Origin: Tetraselmis striata
Taxonomy: Eukaryota > Chlorophyta > Chlorodendrophyceae > Chlorodendrales > Chlorodendraceae
Direction: 5' to 3'
Length of the DNA stretch: 64,000 nt
Assembly (NCBI GenBank): GCA_006384855.1
Contig: VCJN01002931.1
Coordinates: forward strand, 35,640 to 99,639
The notes beneath the pieces are model-generated. The model ran no database searches. It saw only the letters and a list, made by a program, of their open reading frames with translations, and had not been told where the DNA came from. Below, one piece after another: positions 10,500-21,020 of this stretch (position 1 is the stretch's first letter; each line of letters opens with the position of its first letter). The position numbers were made by a program, and so were the translations under genes.

Positions 10500-11024
10500 T
10501 TGTAGCCGCCGAGGCATACAAGAGGCATTTAGTAGGCATACAAGAGCCATTTAGTAGGGAGGTCTGAGACTACCGACTTGACCGCTTTGTAGTCGGCATA
10601 TTCAGTGTGGCCGTCTCCGGCAGGAAGCCAGTGACCGATATGGTGTGGTTGTACCTCAGCCCCAGCCGGGGTGGTCCGTGGGGCCCGTACAACTGCCGTG
10701 TCGGAACGCTTAGCGCTGCCTTGCATACCGGGGCTGCCGGCGACACCCTCTTCGGACGCCACTACTTCGGCCAAAGACGACGGGGGGCGCTGCCCCCCCC
10801 CCCCCCCCCCTTAACGACTCTTCCAAGGCCGCAACATCACGCAAGGCTGCCCCACGCGAGGAGACGGGCCGCCCGACGGCAGACCCGATACAACTTGTTG
10901 CCATGGCGAGAAGAACTTCCCTACCGAACGTTCCCTCAGGCGCTTGAAGGAGTTTCTCCGCCTCCCCAAGTGCAGCGCGAAGTTCGTTTATAGCCCGCAA
11001 GGTGGGAACCCATACTGACCCCAC
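10500..11024 (-). pseudogene. MULE transposase N-terminal region, split by a G run
   Basis: Frame 11024-10800 encodes a helical segment (for example INELRAALGEAEKLLQ) with coiled-coil character. Across the homopolymer at about 10795-10812 (poly-C on the + strand, poly-Gly coding on the minus strand) the frame shifts by one. It then continues to 10529 with EYADYKAVKSVVSDLPTKWL, resembling the N-terminal part of MULE zinc-finger regions. A 25 bp tandem duplication at about 10513-10556 follows and brings an in-frame stop. Either the gene is broken or the homopolymer length is misassembled. Confidence 0.5.
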
Positions 11025-11304
11025 AGCCCTACTTCCTACTTGTTTCAGCGAAAACGGTTAGACAGGTGTGGGAGGCGGAGAACTGCCTCGACTTCGCGGC
11101 AACCTACCTACCTACCTTCGGAGACTCTGCCTCGACCCGCCGCCTTTACCTTGTTCCGCCGCCACCAGGTGATCATATACTTTGCGCCAGTATACGCGAA
11201 CCCTACAAACCTGCACAGGGCTTAAAGCTATGATATTGTCCCCAAAAAATAGGCTAATAGTGAGGCATAGTGGCATGTACCGTTTATGCTATGATCTTGT
11301 CCCA
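11025..11304. other. Intergenic
   Basis: No gene or clear repeat is seen. A near-duplicate phrase, CTATGATATTGTCCC / CTATGATCTTGTCCC, occurs at about 11228 and 11289. Confidence 0.4.
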
Positions 11305-13170
11305 GTCCCATCACGTTGTGCTTTGACATAGAATTTTGACACATAACCTTTTTTGTTTACGACCTAAACTCGCCACAATGAGTTGTTCGAACCCCAGAAA
11401 ATTTTACGGCTTCGAAACAAAATGTCGACAGCTATCACAGCACTGCTCAGAAGTTGGGGCAGCTTGCTATCAACAGTTCGACTAAATCATTCCTATACCC
11501 TTACTGAGTTACAAAGCAATGCATAACATACAAACTTTAAAGACGATATTGCAAGACCCTGACAAGCATCTTGTCAAATCATACATGCAGCAGCAAGACA
11601 CTGATGCCGAGGCTCTCACGCCCATGCACTATGCTGCAAATACCAATCGACACGGAACTAACAAGAGGAGACGATTTAATACCCAGTTTGATAAGACTAA
11701 CAGTACTGGAAAATTCCACAAAGCCCAGAAACCAAAGTTTGATTGGGTATCACATGATGGCACACCAGTATGTTCTTACAATAAGGGCTTGGGCCACAGG
11801 TATCACAACTGTTTTGGCCTCCAAAAAGACAGGGATAATGACACAGATGACCACAAAGACATAGACAAACCTGACCGGCCAACCGGACAAGTACCAAACA
11901 CAACTAAACACAACACCAACAACCAAAAGACCCAATACAACAAAAAAACAGTTGCTGCTTGGAAGAGTGGTGGTATGTCCATTGATGACAGTGACACAAC
12001 AAACATTAGGCCTGCTCTTAGAAACGCACACACTACGCTGAGCAAACAAATGTCACGGCATAAAGGTGCCCAATCAACCGCAGAGACCAACAACAAAACA
12101 ACTAACCACTAAATACTGTCAGAACAAACAGTAACCACCTCAAAGATGCCCACCACTGTTTGAAAATACTAGCTCATGCTGCCCATGTGCATGCTGAAGG
12201 TTGGTAAGCCCCCCTCTCCGTTTCCCTACTTCATCATTTGATGTTACTACTGCTTATATCCATCACAACAGTTGATAAAAACAAACAAACATAATATAAA
12301 GAAACACAAACAATCAAAACCTACAAAACACAGAAACCATCAAAACATACAAGACAAATAAAACACACAAACAATCAAAACAAACGAAGCATCCAACCCA
12401 ACAAAACAAGCAAAACAAAAACACACTACATCAAGAAAAAACGTATGAAACAAAGGATTAAATAGAACAACAATGAGAGGCCGCGGTTTGTCATATTAAG
12501 CTGTAAGCCAACCAACAACATTCTCACAGTGCACCTTGTGTGCTGTCGCATGCCGCAATCGAGCATATGCTCTTCCGATGTGACACGATATGAGTTCCTT
12601 TGAGGTATACTATTGCCATATTGGGTTCCGATGTGGTGGCAGCTTTAGGAATCAATGGTGTGGATTGTGCTCAACAAGTCGTATCCCTTGGGGGACGCCC
12701 TAGGTGTGGGTCATGGTGCCGACTGCCACTTGTCTCAATGATCGGTTCCAACGACGCGGAGGAAAGATACATTTCATTCTGACAAGCACCCGTCATGCTG
12801 AACCACGTGACAACATACCGCCGTGGGTGCCTTGTCTTCGGAGGGGTACTGGTCTACACGGTAGTACGGCTTTGAGAGTGCCTCTTAAGAATGCACAATG
12901 ATCATTGCCCTTTACCAACATGTCCGCTCTGCTTTGCATCGGGACAACAACTGGCTGTGGTCTTTTGGTCTTCCATGGTCGCGCCATCAACGGCGTAGCA
13001 AACACTGTCATCCACGCATACATTTATCTCCGAAACGCATACAAAAACCTCAGACACCTTTTGTGTCATTGTTATATTCTACTTGTGACACACCAAATTC
13101 CTCGTCGTTGATAATCACTCACTTGTGCTGAAAATCACTTTATGCACCATGTGGAGCAAAGGGTAAGGAA
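11305..13170 (+). mobile_element. LTR-retrotransposon fossil 2: internal region with gag-like ORF
   Basis: Collinear with the internal region of fossil 3 (15840-17010, opposite strand). An open frame at 11519-12112 (197 codons) is basic, Asn/Thr/Lys-rich and contains a degraded zinc-knuckle-like segment, as expected for Gag. Downstream to 13170 no protease, integrase, RT or RNase H can be recognised. A purine-rich stretch at 13155-13170 marks the 3' boundary. The element is broken, with several disruptions. The family keeps Gag-like coding only, recalling TR-GAG or LARD-type non-autonomous elements (inference). Confidence 0.6.
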
Positions 13171-13185
13171 TGTGAGAGACATTAA

Positions 13186-13605
13186 ATGTTAGATATACTT
13201 GTACCGATACTCGGGAGCCTGTTATCGATACGAGTACAGCGCGATATACCGAAAGTCGGCTGCCCGTGTACCGGCTATATGGCTATATATGCGTCTGCCC
13301 GCAGGTATATGACATGCTCGGACCTTTGTGTTGCTTTCACTGGTTTCGGAGCCTTGGCTGCGATTCAGGGGGCACTACTGGTTCGATTTCCTATCACCCG
13401 GAAATCGAACTAGTTGTCCATGGATAGGACAGGATGGGTTGTTAGCTATACTCGTACCGATACTCGGTTGCCCGTTATCGATACAAGTACATGGCGATAT
13501 ACCGATACTCGGCTGCCCGTGTACCGGCTATATGGCTAAATATGCGGCTGCCCGCAAGTATATGACATGCTCGGGCCTTTTATGTATTGCTTTCATTAAC
13601 GGTCG
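13186..13605 (+). repeat. Two diverged tandem units (~165 bp homologous cores)
   Basis: The segments 13186-13350 and 13440-13600 share blocks such as CCGTGTACCGGCTATATGGCTA and TATATGACATGCTCGG. The first unit is followed by a strong hairpin (13377-13412). No coding function is seen. Confidence 0.6.
13377..13412. other. 14 bp-stem hairpin containing a B-box-like sequence
   Basis: The left arm CTGGTTCGATTTCC pairs with the right arm GGAAATCGAACTAG around an 8 nt loop, with one mismatch. The left arm includes GGTTCGATTTCC, close to the pol III B-box consensus. Not a complete tRNA. Confidence 0.55.
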
Positions 13606-15227
13606 ACTAGTTTTTCTCCGTTCCGTAGACCGGGCTTGAACCGCGGCACATTACTGGGCTGGCTTGTAATTAATTCGCTTGACCTCTGATCGTTCGGTCT
13701 CTGCGGCTGCATCGCTGCAATGTTGTGTACGGCACTATGCATCAGGCAGTAGTATGGAACGGGATTATCATGTTTGAATACATATCGATGTGATGCAAAC
13801 TTGTATCGACTAAAAATCCAGCTGTCTAGTTGCTTACACTTGTGCGCCAATTGCGTTGCCGTCGTTGCACGTGATGCAACACGCGAGGGTTTGGTGTAGG
13901 CACGCAAGCTATCACCAGAGGAGGATGAGGAGCAGCCACCAACACAAAAACCGCGCACAGCTGAGCATCGGCGTAACACTCGGAGCGGTAGCACCATGCA
14001 GCCCAGCAGGCGTGCAAACCAGCATGTTATGAGGCGCTTCTCCATTGGGCAGTATGCTGCATTGTGATGTCTTTTACATTGTCAGTGGTCAACTATGGAT
14101 GGAAGGCCGTGCGGCCGGGAGGGTATGGGGCGAAGCAACCTTAACCCGTAATCATGCCATCTATTCTATTTCTGCACTCTATTGGTTGCCATATGCACTA
14201 TGAATGCTTTGTTGTTTCCTCTTGTATGCTCGACTGTTGTCGTTTGGCTGCCAATGTTGTTGATGTTGCTCCATGCTGACTCATTCTGAGCCACATTAGG
14301 CCCACCGCAGGGATAGCTTCTGGGGAACACTCACAGCCCTCAGCCGACACGCCGCCTCGCCGCGGCGGTTGTAGAGAACTGTTTGCTTGCGCTGCCAGTA
14401 GCTCCGGAGTACGTTGCCTTGCTTTTATACCCAGCTGTTTTCAACCCGATTATGCTGCTGCCTCGTGTCGTCTAGCAATACGGCCTTATCTAGCCTCCGC
14501 GCCACCTTTGCATTCTTCGGCGTCTCACGAGAGGCTCCGTCAGCGTTCTGAAGTTCTTAATAAGCCTTTCAACTCGGGCGGTGGTGGGTTGCTCGGTGTG
14601 GTGGTGGCGGCGGGGGTGGTGGTTGTAGGGATGGCATGCCCGGTTGGCCCGCCGCTGTCAGTTATGACGGCCGCGTTGACGCGCCAAAGCGACCTCCCGC
14701 GACACGACGGCCATCAAAAGCCTCCCTAAGGCGGTGTTTGATGCCTCTTCCCATGGCTGACACGTGTAGGGCGGCCGAGAGACGAGGTCGTTTGAGCAGG
14801 TTGAATTTCTTTGTTACATGGTGGTGTTACCGTGTTTCGCGGCATGTGACCTGGCCCCCGCGGCCCGCCGCCACGGGAGGAGGTGACTAACCTAGGGACC
14901 GCACGGCCCGGCACGGAGGTGCCTTAGGTCCGATTTGACCCCTAAGGATGATCTATGATGGCACCCTAAGTGTACGCATACCCGCCCGGTGGCCTGGCGT
15001 GCCAATCTTTGAAGCTTTTCGGGGCCCCCTGGTTAGCCACCACGGGGACGTGACCTTCATAGGGCTGCACGCCAGCTTTAATTAGTGGACCTTACGCCGG
15101 TTGTTGCAACCGGGCCGTAAGACCCGGTCTGGTCTGCTTAGCATCAAAAAGGCTGAGCATGAACAAAGTTTCAAATTTCAAATTACGGTGCACTTCTCGT
15201 AGTATTCCTGTACGGGTAAAAAGTAAA
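13606..15227. other. Gene-poor stretch
   Basis: Open frames up to 149 codons occur on the minus strand (13596-14045), but without recognisable domains. The segment 14500-14900 is GC-rich with GT/GG-rich runs. I see no supported gene. Confidence 0.4.
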
Positions 15228-15328
15228 GTAAAGTTTGCCCCGCGACATCGGCCGAAGCCGCCCCAGCACTTGACCTCTTGCGCCAACTACAAATCGTAGG
15301 TCTGGCATAGCCCAAAGACCATTGCGTC
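15228..15328 (+). repeat. Dispersed repeat V, copy 1
   Basis: About 100 bp nearly identical to 52706-52803 in the same orientation. Shared blocks include GGCCGAAGCCGCCCC and GTAGGTCTGGCATAGCCC. Unknown family, no coding content. Confidence 0.65.
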
Positions 15329-15620
15329 ATTGGAACCGCGAAGGGCTAATGCATCAACCGGGTAAACACAGGACACGCCGGGACGATACTGCCGAAATAT
15401 ATCGACTAGCAACAATCGATCCCGGGACGTCTCGCGTACGAGACGACCGCTCAACCGAGCGGAGAAGGGATGTACGTATACGGGTATCCAGGGTATCCCT
15501 ATCCATGTACGGGTAGGGATACAGGTACAGCCGTACAAGTTCGCACTGCCACATGTATCGATCCGCCGCCCGCGCCGCGCACGCGTACACGCGCCCATAC
15601 GAATGCGAGCACAGCACTAT

Positions 15621-17917
15621 TGTGGCGAGATGGTCGGCTTCAGAGTCGGTGGTGGTGAAAAGTGAATCATTTACAAGGTGGTCTGCGCTGCGGTATATAT
15701 TCAGCAGTCGGCGGGATGCCACGCCGGCGCTGTCACGGGTGTTTCGTAATCTAGTAAGCAGTGCTAATGAGATTACGTAGGAGGGCATTTAGTGAGGTCG
15801 AGATCTAGGGTTGTTACCCTAACATGATCTCCTCACATTCCTCCCCGCCATAATAAAGGTGTCAACTGGCGGTGATATTTGTAAAAAAAGTATATAGTAG
15901 CGCAATATGTCAGCAAATAAATGCAGCAACATCATATGTCATTGTCATGTGACAGTCACACGCTGAAAATCAGCATGGCAGATTTGCAGAGTTGAAACTC
16001 CGAAGTGAATGTTTGTCAACGACAGGGAACTTTGGTGTGTCACAGGTAGAATATTATAATAATGACACAAAAGGTGTTTTGAAGTTTTGTATGAGGTGTA
16101 GTTATGGAGGTCAATGTCTGTGTTGATGACAGTGTATGTCACGCCGTTGATGGCGCGACCATGGAAGACCTGCCTAAAAACCACAGCCTGTTGTTGGCCC
16201 AATGCAAAGCAGAGCGGACATGTTGGTAAAGGGGAATGATCATTGTGCATTGCTAAGAGGCACTCTCAAAGCCAAACTACCGTGTGAATCAGTACCCCTC
16301 CGAAGACAGGGCACCACGACGGTATGTTGTCATGATGTTCAGCATGACGGGTGCTTGTCAGAATCAAATGGATCTTGCCTCCGGGTTGGAACCGACTATT
16401 GAGACAAGTGGCAGTCAGCACCAAGACCCGTCCCAAGGCGTCCCGCCCGGTGGCCCAAGTTGGCCGATGGGCCGGACAGGTTTGTGTATGTTTTGTGGTC
16501 CTCTGTGTCGTCATTATCCCTGTCTTTTTGGAGGGCAAAACATTTGTGATATGTGTGGCCCAAGCCCTTACAGTAAGATCAGATTGGTGTGCCTTCAGGT
16601 GACACCCAATCAAACTTTGGTTTCTGGGCTTTGTGGTATTGTTCTCTGTGAGTAGTGCCAGTCTTATCAAACTGGATATTAAATCGTCCCCTCTTGTTAG
16701 TTCTGGGTCGATTGGTATTTGCAGCAATGCATGGGCGTGAGAGCCTCAGCATTAGTTTCTTGTTGCATGTATTTATGATTTGACAAGATGTTGCTTAGGG
16801 TCTTGCCACATATGTAACGTTTGTATGTGCTGCATTGCTTTACTCAGTAAGGGCATAGAAAGAATGTAGCCGAACTGTTGATAGCAAGCTGCCCCAACTT
16901 ATGAGCAGTGGTGTGATACCTGTCGACAATTGGTTTCCTAATCTTAAAAGTTTCTGGGGTGGATACCATGTCGACCAGCTGTGATGAGCTTAGGCCGTAA
17001 ACAAAAGTTGTCTGTCAAATTTCCTTGACAAAGCACAGTGTGATGTGCGTGTGTTAAAATCAGAGTGTGATGTGCAAGTGTGAGTCGGCAAACGTTGTTG
17101 AGAACAAGAGGGTTAAGAGCTTTTTCTTACAAAAGCACCGTGTTAGCGAGTCGTTCTCAACGACTGTTGGTGTGTATAATCAAAAAGCCGACTGTGAAAC
17201 GGTCCACGTAGCGACACGCAGTATTATGAGTATAGATGCAACACTGCTACGGGGAAGCTGTCAACTGGTTTGGTGGTAGCTCGTTGGTCCGACAACTTGT
17301 CGACCTGTGGGCCGAGTTTTATAAAAAGTGACGGGTCGACACTTGTGAGTGACGACTGCACTGAAAAGCTCAGCAAGCGAGTGTATCAACTCGCGAGCGT
17401 AGTGGTGAGATTTACGAGTACGAGTGGGCAAGTCTCAGACAAGCCTACACGATTCGAGTTGTGATTTTTGGTGGTATGGTATGGTGTGTGTGCCGAGTTG
17501 GTGTTTTGAAAAGAGGATCGCGCAGCAGACCGGGCAGCACTTCCGCCCGTCGGCAGCGGAAATTGACGAGTTCGGTCGACGACACAGTAAAAGCAAGTGA
17601 AACGGGCAAAAGATAGCGTTCTTGTAGTGACGAGCATGTGTAGTGTGGTCGTCGGTGAGATTGCTGGGTAGCGAGAGAGTTCCGTGATCGAAGTAGGTAG
17701 ATGCACCAAATGTGGCGAGATGGTCGGCTCCAGAGTTGGTGGTGGTGAAAAGTGAATCATTTACAAGGTGGTCTGAGCTGCGGTATATATTCAGCAGTCG
17801 GCGGGATGCCACGCCGGCGTTGTCAAGCGTGTCTGGTACTCTAGTCAGCAGTGCTAATGAGATTACGCAGGAGGGCATTTAGTGAGGTCGAGATCTAGGG
17901 TTGTTACCCTAACACGA
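15621..17917 (-). mobile_element. LTR-retrotransposon fossil 3, two LTRs and a gag-like interior
   Basis: Read on the minus strand, the 5' LTR lies at about 17917-17711 and the 3' LTR at 15837-15621. Each is about 205-217 bp, starting near TGTGAGGAGATCAT and ending CGCCACA. A leader follows the 5' LTR (17710-17000), then a degraded gag-like region (about 16730-16250). A polypurine tract, GGCGGGGAGGAA, directly abuts the 3' LTR. The two LTRs look roughly 93% identical by eye, so the insertion is moderately old. The interior is only about 1.9 kb with no recognisable pol, so it was probably non-autonomous. Broken, with several disruptions. Confidence 0.7.
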
Positions 17918-18291
17918 TCTCTCTCTGCCATGCTGATTTTTCAGCGTGTGACTGTCACCTTACAATGACATATATTGCTGTTGCATTTGCTGACACACTG
18001 CGCTGCTATATACTTTTCCCCATGTATCACCGCCAGTTGACACCTTTATGGCGGGGAGGAATGTGAGGAGATCATGGTAGGGTAACAACCCTAGATCTCG
18101 ACCTCACTAAATGCCCTCCTACGTAATCTCATTAGCATTGCTGACTAGATTACCAAACACGCTTGACAGCGCCGGCGTGGCATCTCGCCGACTGCTGATT
18201 ATATACCCAGCGCAGACCACCTTGTAAATAATTCACTTTTCACCACCAACAACTCTGGAGCCGACCATCTCGCCACATTTGGTGCTTCTAC
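17918..18291 (+). mobile_element. LTR-retrotransposon fossil 4: 3' interior end, LTR and leader start
   Basis: On the plus strand, 17930-18061 matches the 3' interior of fossil 3, including the polypurine tract GGCGGGGAGGAA. The segment 18062-18277 is a full LTR (216 bp). The leader begins TTTGGTGCTTCTAC and stops where the TRIM-like element begins. It lies head to head with fossil 3, so two elements of the same family have inserted into or recombined with each other. Confidence 0.65.
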
Positions 18292-18299
18292 GGCGTCAG

Positions 18300-18722
18300 T
18301 GTGAGGAGATATTCTCACGACATATATACGATACACTCTCGCAATGTGTCATCCACAGATCCTCCGCGCTTTTGATAGAGCGCGGCTATCAAAATCTAAA
18401 CCGCTCTATCTCCTCACATTGATATAGAGCGCGGCTATCAAAAGCTAACTCGTGATATTAAAGCGCGGAGTCCACGGATTGAATCCCGGTGTGGGTCGGT
18501 TCGCGGATATCACGCATTACATACGATATGATATGACCAACAAACAGTGTCATATCATACCGTGGCCAGCTAACAGTGCCAACCGCTACACCTACCTTTC
18601 ACGGGGATGGAATTTGAGGAGATATTGTCACAATATATATACGGTACACTTTCGCAGTGGGTTCTCCACGGATCCTCCGCGCTTTTGATAGAGCGCGGCT
18701 ATCAAAAGCTACCTCGTGACAC
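18300..18722 (+). mobile_element. TRIM-like miniature LTR element
   Basis: Two direct repeats begin TGTGAGGAGATATT / TTTGAGGAGATATT (18300-about 18459 and 18612-about 18722). They share CACGGATCCTCCGCGC-type text and a hairpin, GCTTTTGATAG...CTATCAAAAGC. The interior is only about 150 bp. It has TTGAATCCC soon after the first repeat, where a primer site is expected, and purine-rich ACGGGGATGGAA directly before the second. These are the parts expected of a terminal-repeat retrotransposon in miniature. The first repeat is longer through an internal duplication. The family is not identified. Confidence 0.55.
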
Positions 18723-19184
18723 CAGTCATTGTGAATATGAATTGAAGATGAAGTGAAAGCGTGGAGGGAAAACGGAGTCGGGGGGGGGGGGGGGGGGGCG
18801 TTGCGTGTAGCTGGAAGATGGCAGGCTTAGCTGTTATGGCTGCTTTTATGTCTACTCGTGCTGAATCCAAAAAGAGCGCAAGGACAGGTGCCTAGTATCC
18901 CGTACCACTGATCGGCACGGTAGCCGAAAAGCGGTTCGGGAAAGGGGGGAAACCCCATAAACAAGATTAGAACATTTCAAAGTTGAATATGGTTTTGCAA
19001 GTGATTAGCGAATGGAGAGAGCGGTAAATTGGCGGAGAAGGGGTAGCACCAGGTCATGAAGGGGGCACCGGGAAGGCCACCGCTGCGGAGTCTTGTTGGA
19101 CTTAGAAGAGGCGGAGGGGCGCGATGTGACCGAAGTTGAAATTGAAATTGAAATTAGTTACAACGTCTAGTCTGCTGTATCCGC

Positions 19185-19285
19185 TCGCTCAGATTGAGTT
19201 GTTCTTAGGACCTGCTATCTCTAACCACAGTGGGGAACACGAAGTGTTATCACAGTTCAAGCTATCGGCCATCCTCTTATGTTTC
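19185..19285 (+). repeat. Dispersed repeat W, copy 2
   Basis: Homologous to 3615-3735, same orientation. No coding content. Confidence 0.5.
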
Positions 19286-19562
19286 CTAGCCCCTCCTCCG
19301 TCCAGTGGGCTATAGCTAAGACAGCAGCGCCCCCCTGCCGTCCCTACTTAAGTCAGACCCATCCCATCCAGAGCTCGGCATGCACGCTAAGGCAGCCAGA
19401 GGCGTCCCGCCTGTTGCTACGGAGGTGTGATGGGGGAGGGGAGTTGACCGGAATAGCTGCATGGTGCTCAGTATTTATGTACCGCTGAGCCGGCTAGCAT
19501 GGGGGGGGGGGGGGGGGTGTGGGATGGGGGCTACAATGCCCTCCATTTCGAATGATTTTTTT

Positions 19563-21020
19563 GGCACAGTATACTGCGTTTAATGGCATGATGACTTCGT
19601 CTCGTGCCTGTACCGGTACCAAGTCCGCGGGTCGGGCGATACACTGGTTGTAATACTTGCGGGGAATAGTGCTAGTAAATTCGAAAAATGCATTCCGCGC
19701 GTACCGGCTAAAAACGTCCGTAGTTATTGGGTTGAGGCGCTGATAGTCGCGGGCGTGCGTCCGGCTTGCGGTTGGGTGCCTTGCCTGCGGAGCATCCGCA
19801 TACGGCCCACCTGCGGCTGCAAGGGGGTCGTCCGGCGCGGGGGGCGGCCGGGGCGATGAGCCTCTGCCGCGAGCTGAGCCAGGCGGGACGCCTGAGCTGG
19901 TGTGCTGCTTGTGGACGTATGCTCCAGGGGTTGGTGGCCTCCGAGGCCTCTCCCGTCGCGGTGAGGGCGTGGGCTGCGGCCGGTGGAGCCGGCTCGGGGT
20001 GCGGGGCTGGCTCGACGCTTGTCGCCGGCTGATCTTCTTGTGGCGGGTCTTCGCTGTCCATCTCCGTGTCTTGAGGGGCTGCCGCGGCCCGGGGGTGGGC
20101 CTCTTGTGGCTGGCTAGTTGGTGGTGGCGGGAGCTCCCGGGGGAGCTGGCCATGGTGCATCGCCGATTGGTCGGCTGTAGTTGGCGCCGGTTGGTGAATA
20201 GTCGCCGGCCTCTCCCGCCTACGCAGGTGCATAGTTCTGGCTGCGACGAGTTTCGCGTCGGATCCCGTATTAGTGGCGAGTCCGGCTCTGCTCACCCTTG
20301 TTGGAGAGGCGGCAGCCGGCATAGGGGCGCGTCGGGTCACCGCCCGGAAGTCGTGGGTTGATGTGTGTGCCCCGAGCTTGGGGCCGAGGGTACGGATCGG
20401 GAGCAGAAGAATACGGCGCATGTCGACCCCCGTCGCAGGGTTGCGGGTCGCCAGATCGCTGAATAGCAGGGAGACTTGTGTGGCACAGTCGGTACCAGGG
20501 GGAAGATCGATTGTGGGCTGGCGGGACTGACGGCGCAGAACGCGGCGGAGGCGGCGGATAGAAGGTGAGTCGGGTGCCTGTGAATTCCTTTGCGGCAAAG
20601 ATAGTTGGGATTGGGCTCTGCCGCTTCGCGGCGTATCGATAGGGCCGCCGACCGCGGCCTCCTGTTGTTCCTCGGGTCTGTTGGTGTCCATGTTGGTTGT
20701 TGTGGTAGTCTCCTGTGGAGCTTGCTCTTTACGCCGCTGTGGACGCTGGCCGGCGGTTGGCCCGGGGCAGGCAACCGGTGGAAGTCGGATGCATGCGATT
20801 TTCTTTGTAGTGATGGCTGTTCGGATCTTGGGGAGTTGGGTCTTGCCGCCTCGCGGCACATCGAGAGCGGCGCCGACCGCGGCCTTCTGTTGCTCCTCGG
20901 GTCTGTTGATGTCCATGGTGGCTGTAGTGATGATCTCTTGTGGAGCATGATCTTCACGCCTCTGTGGGCGCTGGCCGGCAGTTGGCCTGGTGGTGGGTCG
21001 TCCGGTCGTCGGGCGGTCGA
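19563..21020 (-). other. Pro/Arg/Thr-rich coding extension downstream of the copy B recombinase
   Basis: Beyond the catalytic Tyr the same strand stays open for about 400 more codons. Two copies of a ~75-residue module (about 20990-20790 and 20770-20590) share PTAGQRPQRR and NRPEEQQ and are followed by low-complexity Pro/Ala/Arg sequence. A further coding-like stretch near 19720-19563 includes FSRYARNAFFEF. Copy A has no such extension. Function unknown; it could be an added ORF or fused host or element sequence. Confidence 0.45.

Larger units (their letters stand above)
6330..11024. mobile_element. MULE-type DNA transposon region with convergent transposase and protease genes
   Basis: A minus-strand Mutator-like transposase gene (11024 down to about 8000) faces a plus-strand Ulp1-like protease gene (about 6330-8100). 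Their 3' ends meet around 8.0-8.3 kb. Some plant MULEs (the Kaonashi group) carry a Ulp1-like protease ORF beside the transposase, so one element is the simplest reading. Terminal inverted repeats were not found by eye, so the ends are approximate. Frames are interrupted in both genes, so this copy is probably inactive. Confidence 0.6.

Noticed and set aside
12600-13131. Reading 12.6-13.1 kb as a separate host gene
   Set aside because: Homologous and collinear with the interior of the LTR element at 15.9-16.5 kb.
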